Positions 58,901 to 64,000 of a stretch of 64,000 nucleotides of DNA are shown here, piece after piece. The position numbers and the translations under genes were made by a program. Below the pieces are notes generated by a model that was not told the origin of the DNA, did no database searches, and was given only the letters and a program-made list of their open reading frames with translations. Location of the stretch: NCBI GenBank assembly GCA_016858145.1, contig JAEHOE010000130.1, positions 297,479 through 361,478 of the forward strand, given 5' to 3'. This stretch comes from Edaphochlamys debaryana. Lineage: Eukaryota; Chlorophyta; Chlorophyceae; Chlamydomonadales. Numbering within the stretch: position 1 is the stretch's first letter; each line of letters starts with the position of its first letter.

Positions 58901-61900
58901 CCGGGGGCCGGGGCCGCGGACCCCGCCTCCGCGCAAAATCGGCCCGCTCTGCTCCGGGCCGTTCCAAGCCCGCCATCCCCCTTGCAAGCATCTAGTATAT
59001 GTATTGAAGGGTTGAGAAGGCTTGGGAAGTGCGGGGACGCGGTGGGGCGAGAGCTGCGCGCTCTGGGAGACCCGGGGCAAGGCCGGGGGCCGGGGCCGCG
59101 GACCCCGCCTCCGCGCAAAATCGGCCCGCTCTGCTCCGGGCCGTTCAAGCCCGCCATCCCCCTTGCAAGCATCTAGTATATGTATTGAAGGGTTGAGAAG
59201 GCTTGGGAAGTGCGGGGACGCGGTGGGGCGAGAGCTGCGCGCTCTGGGAGACCCGGGGCAAGGCCGGGGGCCGGGGCCGCGGACCCCGCCTCCGCGCAAA
59301 ATCGGCCCGCTCTGCTCCGGGCCGTTCCAAGCCCGCCATCCCCCTTGCAAGCATCTATTATATGTATTGAAGGGTTGAGAAGGCTTGGGAAGTGCGGGGA
59401 CGCGGTGGGGCGAGAGCTGCGCGCTCTGGGAGACCCGGGGCAAGGCCGGGGGCCGGGGCCGCGGACCCCGCCTCCGCGCAAAATCGGCCCGCTCTGCTCC
59501 GGGCCGTTCCAAGCCCGCCATCCCCCTTGCAAGCATCTAGTATATGTATTGAAGGGTTGAGAAGGCTTGGGAAGTGCGGGGACGCGGTGGGGCGAGAGCT
59601 GCGCGCTCTGGGAGACCCGGGGCAAGGCCGGGGGCCGGGGCCGCGGACCCCGCCTCCGCGCAAAATCGGCCCGCTCTGCTCCGGGCCGTTCCAAGCCCGC
59701 CATCCCCCTTGCAAGCATCTAGTATATGTATTGAAGGGTTGAGAAGGCTTGGGAAGTGCGGGGACGCGGTGGGGCGAGAGCTGCGCGCTCTGGGAGACCC
59801 GGGGCAAGGCCGGGGGCCGGGGCCGCGGACCCCGCCTCCGCGCAAAATCGGCCCGCTCTGCTCCGGGCCGTTCCAAGCCCGCCATCCCCCTTGCAAGCAT
59901 CTAGTATATGTATTGAAGGGTTGAGAAGGCTTGGGAAGTGCGGGGACGCGGTGGGGCGAGAGCTGCGCGCTCTGGGAGACCCGGGGCAAGGCCGGGGGCC
60001 GGGGCCGCGGACCCCGCCTCCGCGCAAAATCGGCCCGCTCTGCTCCGGGCCGTTCCAAGCCCGCCATCCCCCTTGCAAGCATCTAGTATATGTATTGAAG
60101 GGTTGAGAAGGCTTGGGAAGTGCGGGGACGCGGTGGGGCGAGAGCTGCGCGCTCTGGGAGACCCGGGGCAAGGCCGGGGGCCGGGGCCGCGGACCCCGCC
60201 TCCGCGCAAAATCGGCCCGCTCTGCTCCGGGCCGTTCCAAGCCCGCCATCCCCCTTGCAAGCATCTAGTATATGTATTGAAGGGTTGAGAAGGCTTGGGA
60301 AGTGCGGGGACGCGGTGGGGCGAGAGCTGCGCGCTCTGGGAGACCCGGGGCAAGGCCGGGGGCCGGGGCCGCGGACCCCGCCTCCGCGCAAAATCGGCCC
60401 GCTCTGCTCCGGGCCGTTCCAAGCCCGCCATCCCCCTTGCAAGCATCTAGTATATGTATTGAAGGGTTGAGAAGGCTTGGGAAGTGCGGGGACGCGGTGG
60501 GGCGAGAGCTGCGCGCTCTGGGAGACCCGGGGCAAGGCCGGGGGCCGGGGCCGCGGACCCCGCCTCCGCGCAAAATCGGCCCGCTCTGCTCCGGGCCGTT
60601 CCAAGCCCGCCATCCCCCTTGCAAGCATCTAGTATATGTATTGAAGGGTTGAGAAGGCTTGGGAAGTGCGGGGACGCGGTGGGGCGAGAGCTGCGCGCTC
60701 TGGGAGACCCGGGGCAAGGCCGGGGGCCGGGGCCGCGGACCCCGCCTCCGCGCAAAATCGGCCCGCTCTGCTCCGGGCCGTTCCAAGCCCGCCATCCCCC
60801 TTGCAAGCATCTAGTATATGTATTGAAGGGTTGAGAAGGCTTGGGAAGTGCGGGGACGCGGTGGGGCGAGAGCTGCGCGCTCTGGGAGACCCGGGGCAAG
60901 GCCGGGGGCCGGGGCCGCGGACCCCGCCTCCGCGCAAAATCGGCCCGCTCTGCTCCGGGCCGTTCCAAGCCCGCCATCCCCCTTGCAAGCATCTAGTATA
61001 TGTATTGAAGGGTTGAGAAGGCTTGGGAAGTGCGGGGACGCGGTGGGGCGAGAGCTGCGCGCTCTGGGAGACCCGGGGCAAGGCCGGGGGCCGGGGCCGC
61101 GGACCCCGCCTCCGCGCAAAATCGGCCCGCTCTGCTCCGGGCCGTTCCAAGCCCGCCATCCCCCTTGCAAGCATCTAGTATATGTATTGAAGGGTTGAGA
61201 AGGCTTGGGAAGTGCGGGGACGCGGTGGGGCGAGAGCTGCGCGCTCTGGGAGACCCGGGGCAAGGCCGGGGGCCGGGGCCGCGGACCCCGCCTCCGCGCA
61301 AAATCGGCCCGCTCTGCTCCGGGCCGTTCCAAGCCCGCCATCCCCCTTGCAAGCATCTAGTATATGTATTGAAGGGTTGAGAAGGCTTGGGAAGTGCGGG
61401 GACGCGGTGGGGCGAGAGCTGCGCGCTCTGGGAGACCCGGGGCAAGGCCGGGGGCCGGGGCCGCGGACCCCGCCTCCGCGCAAAATCGGCCCGCTCTGCT
61501 CCGGGCCGTTCCAAGCCCGCCATCCCCCTTGCAAGCATCTAGTATATGTATTGAAGGGTTGAGAAGGCTTGGGAAGTGCGGGGACGCGGTGGGGCGAGAG
61601 CTGCGCGCTCTGGGAGACCCGGGGCAAGGCCGGGGGCCGGGGCCGCGGACCCCGCCTCCGCGCAAAATCGGCCCGCTCTGCTCCGGGCCGTTCCAAGCCC
61701 GCCATCCCCCTTGCAAGCATCTAGTATATGTATTGAAGGGTTGAGAAGGCTTGGGAAGTGCGGGGACGCGGTGGGGCGAGAGCTGCGCGCTCTGGGAGAC
61801 CCGGGGCAAGGCCGGGGGCCGGGGCCGCGGACCCCGCCTCCGCGCAAAATCGGCCCGCTCTGCTCCGGGCCGTTGCAAGCCCGCCATCCCCCTTGCAAGC

Positions 61901-64000
61901 ATCTATTATATGTATTGAAGGGTTGAGAAGGCTTGGGAAGTGCGGGGACGCGGTGGGGCGAGAGCTGCGCGCTCTGGGAGACCCGGGGCAAGGCCGGGGG
62001 CCGGGGCCGCGGACCCCGCCTCCGCGCAAAATCGGCCCGCTCTGCTCCGGGCCGTTGCAAGCCCGCCATCCCCCTTGCAAGCATCTAGTATATGTATTGA
62101 AGGGTTGAGAAGGCTTGGGAAGTGCGGGGACGCGGTGGGGCGAGAGCTGCGCGCTCTGGGAGACCCGGGGCAAGGCCGGGGGCCGGGGCCGCGGACCCCG
62201 CCTCCGCGCAAAATCGGCCCGCTCTGCTCCGGGCCGTTGCAAGCCCGCCATCCCCCTTGCAAGCATCTAGTATATGTATTGAAGGGTTGAGAAGGCTTGG
62301 GAAGTGCGGGGACGCGGTGGGGCGAGAGCTGCGCGCTCTGGGAGACCCGGGGCAAGGCCGGGGGCCGGGGCCGCGGACCCCGCCTCCGCGCAAAATCGGC
62401 CCGCTCTGCTCCGGGCCGTTCCAAGCCCGCCATCCCCCTTGCAAGCATCTAGTATATGTATTGAAGGGTTGAGAAGGCTTGGGAAGTGCGGGGACGCGGT
62501 GGGGCGAGAGCTGCGCGCTCTGGGAGACCCGGGGCAAGGCCGGGGGCCGGGGCCGCGGACCCCGCCTCCGCGCAAAATCGGCCCGCTCTGCTCCGGGCCG
62601 TTCCAAGCCCGCCATCCCCCTTGCAAGCATCTAGTATATGTATTGAAGGGTTGAGAAGGCTTGGGAAGTGCGGGGGACGCGGTGGGGCGAGAGCTGCGCG
62701 CTCTGGGAGACCCGGGGCAAGGCCGGGGGCCGGGGCCCGCGGACCCCGCCTCCGCGCAAAATCGGCCCGCTCTGCTCCGGGCCGTTCCAAGCCCGCCATC
62801 CCCCTTGCAAGCATCTATTATATGTATTGAAGGGTTGAGAAGGCTTGGGAAGTGCGGGGACGCGGTGGGGCGAGAGCTGCGCGCTCTGGGAGACCCGGGG
62901 CAAGGCCGGGGGCCGGGGGCCGCGGACCCCGCCTCCGCGCAAAATCGGCCCGCTCTGCTCCGGGCCGTTGCAAGCCCGCCATCCCCCTTGCAAGCATCTA
63001 GTATATGTATTGAAGGGTTGAGAAGGCTTGGGAAGTGCGGGGACGCGGTGGGGCGAGAGCTGCGCGCTCTGGGAGAACCCGGGGCAAGGCCGGGGGCCGG
63101 GGCCGCGGACCCCGCCTCCGCGCAAAATCGGCCCGCTCTGCTCCGGGCCGTTCCAAGCCCGCCATCCCCCTTGCAAGCATCTAGTATATGTATTGAAGGG
63201 TTGAGAAGGCTTGGGAAGTGCGGGGACGCGGTGGGGCGAGAGCTGCGCGCTCTGGGAGACCCGGGGCAAGGCCGGGGGCCGGGGCCGCGGACCCCGCCTC
63301 CGCGCAAAATCGGCCCGCTCTGCTCCGGGCCGTTCCAAGCCCGCCATCCCCCTTGCAAGCATCTAGTATATGTATTGAAGGGTTGAGAAGGCTTGGGAAG
63401 TGCGGGGACGCGGTGGGGCAGAGAGCTGCGCGCTCTGGGAGACCCGGGGCAAGGCCGGGGGCCGGGGCCGCGGACCCCGCCTCCGCGCAAAATCGGCCCG
63501 CTCTGCTCCGGGCCGTTCCAAGCCCGCCATCCCCCTTGCAAGCATCTAGTATATGTATTGAAGGGTTGAGAAGGCTTGGGAAGTGCGGGGACGCGGTGGG
63601 GCGAGAGCTGCGCGCTCTGGGAGACCCGGGGCAAGGCCGGGGGCCGGGGCCGCGGACCCCGCCTCCGCGCAAAATCGGCCCGCTCTGCTCCGGGCCGTTC
63701 CAAGCCCGCCATCCCCCTTGCAAGCATCTATTTTATGTATTGAAGGGTTGAGAAGGCTTGGGAAGTGCGGGGACGCGGTGGGGCGAGAGCTGCGCGCTCT
63801 GGGAGACCCGGGGCAAGGCCGGGGGCCGGGGCCGCGGACCCCGCCTCCGCGCAAAATCGGCCCGCTCTGCTCCGGGCCGTTCAAACCCGCCATCCCCCTT
63901 GCAAGGCATCTATATATGTATTGAAGGGTTTAGAAGGCTTGGGAAGTGCGGGGACGCGGTGGGGCGAGAGCTGCGCGCTCTGGGAGACCGGGGCAAGGCC
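55968..64000. repeat. 182-bp satellite, ~44 tandem copies
   Basis: A 182-bp unit is repeated head to tail about 44 times and runs out of the window. Each unit is GC-rich except for one AT-rich island (CTAGTATATGTATTGAAG) and has a near-palindrome around CCGCGG. Copies are almost identical. Diagnostic variants are CCGTTCCAAG, CCGTTGCAAG or CCGTTCAAG, and CTAGTATATG or CTATTATATG. The first unit (from 55,968) and the last (after 63,880) are more diverged, as at array edges; about thirteen units from 59,351 to 61,716 look identical at these sites. Reading frames of 116 and 181 codons recur on both strands only because the unit has few stops; I see no protein in it. Unit length and homogeneity fit a heterochromatic or centromere-like satellite. 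Confidence 0.97.

Noticed and set aside
55968..64000. Dozens of 116- and 181-codon frames on both strands of the satellite
   Set aside because: Each unit has few stop codons and 182 is not a multiple of three, so the same frames reappear in every copy. No start context, intron or domain supports translation.

Overview
The window is nuclear DNA of a green alga of the Chlamydomonas/Volvox group (core volvocine Chlorophyceae); the species cannot be fixed from the sequence. Reasons: very high GC; genes broken into many short exons with clean GT-AG borders and pyrimidine-rich acceptors; alanine/glycine/glutamine-rich low-complexity insertions inside otherwise conserved proteins; and recognisable eukaryotic housekeeping families. 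No bacterial, organellar, tRNA, rRNA or CRISPR features were seen.

Layout. 1-5,003: gene-poor, dominated by a decayed direct copy of two exons of the neighbouring RAPTOR gene (411-2,196), itself split by a ~0.8 kb insertion, plus one weak three-exon mini-gene. 5,004-15,938 (minus): RAPTOR, the TORC1 scaffold, 30 exons whose phases join into a 1,508-residue model. 16,609-19,790 (plus): a 325-residue, probably plastid-targeted protein of unknown function, divergent from RAPTOR. 20,824-23,144 (minus): an unrecognised protein. 23,831-26,304 (minus): a four-helix membrane protein with Cys-Pro motifs at both ends. 26,614-30,865 (plus): NSUN6-type RNA cytosine-5 methyltransferase, head-to-head with the membrane protein. 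31,503-53,198 (plus): a 21.7 kb locus whose 3' half encodes VPS8 (CORVET tethering complex). Its 5' half encodes a ~3,250-residue region with clathrin-adaptor-type motifs, ~41 tandem 26-residue Ala/Glu repeats and an EGLPA repeat block. The two halves are phase-compatible and may be one ~5,500-residue protein. 53,336-54,122 (minus): frame-broken 3' remnant of a LINE-type retrotransposon. 54,120-55,230: two clusters of a ~52 bp minisatellite. 55,968-64,000: ~44 tandem copies of a 182 bp satellite running off the window end.

The genes do not form an operon-like unit. Linked themes are growth control (RAPTOR), RNA modification (NSUN6) and endosome/vacuole trafficking (VPS8). Two intergenic stretches (15,939-16,608 and 26,305-26,613) look like bidirectional promoters. 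The right end passes from genes into retroelement debris and a nucleosome-length satellite, suggesting a heterochromatic, possibly pericentromeric or subtelomeric, border.
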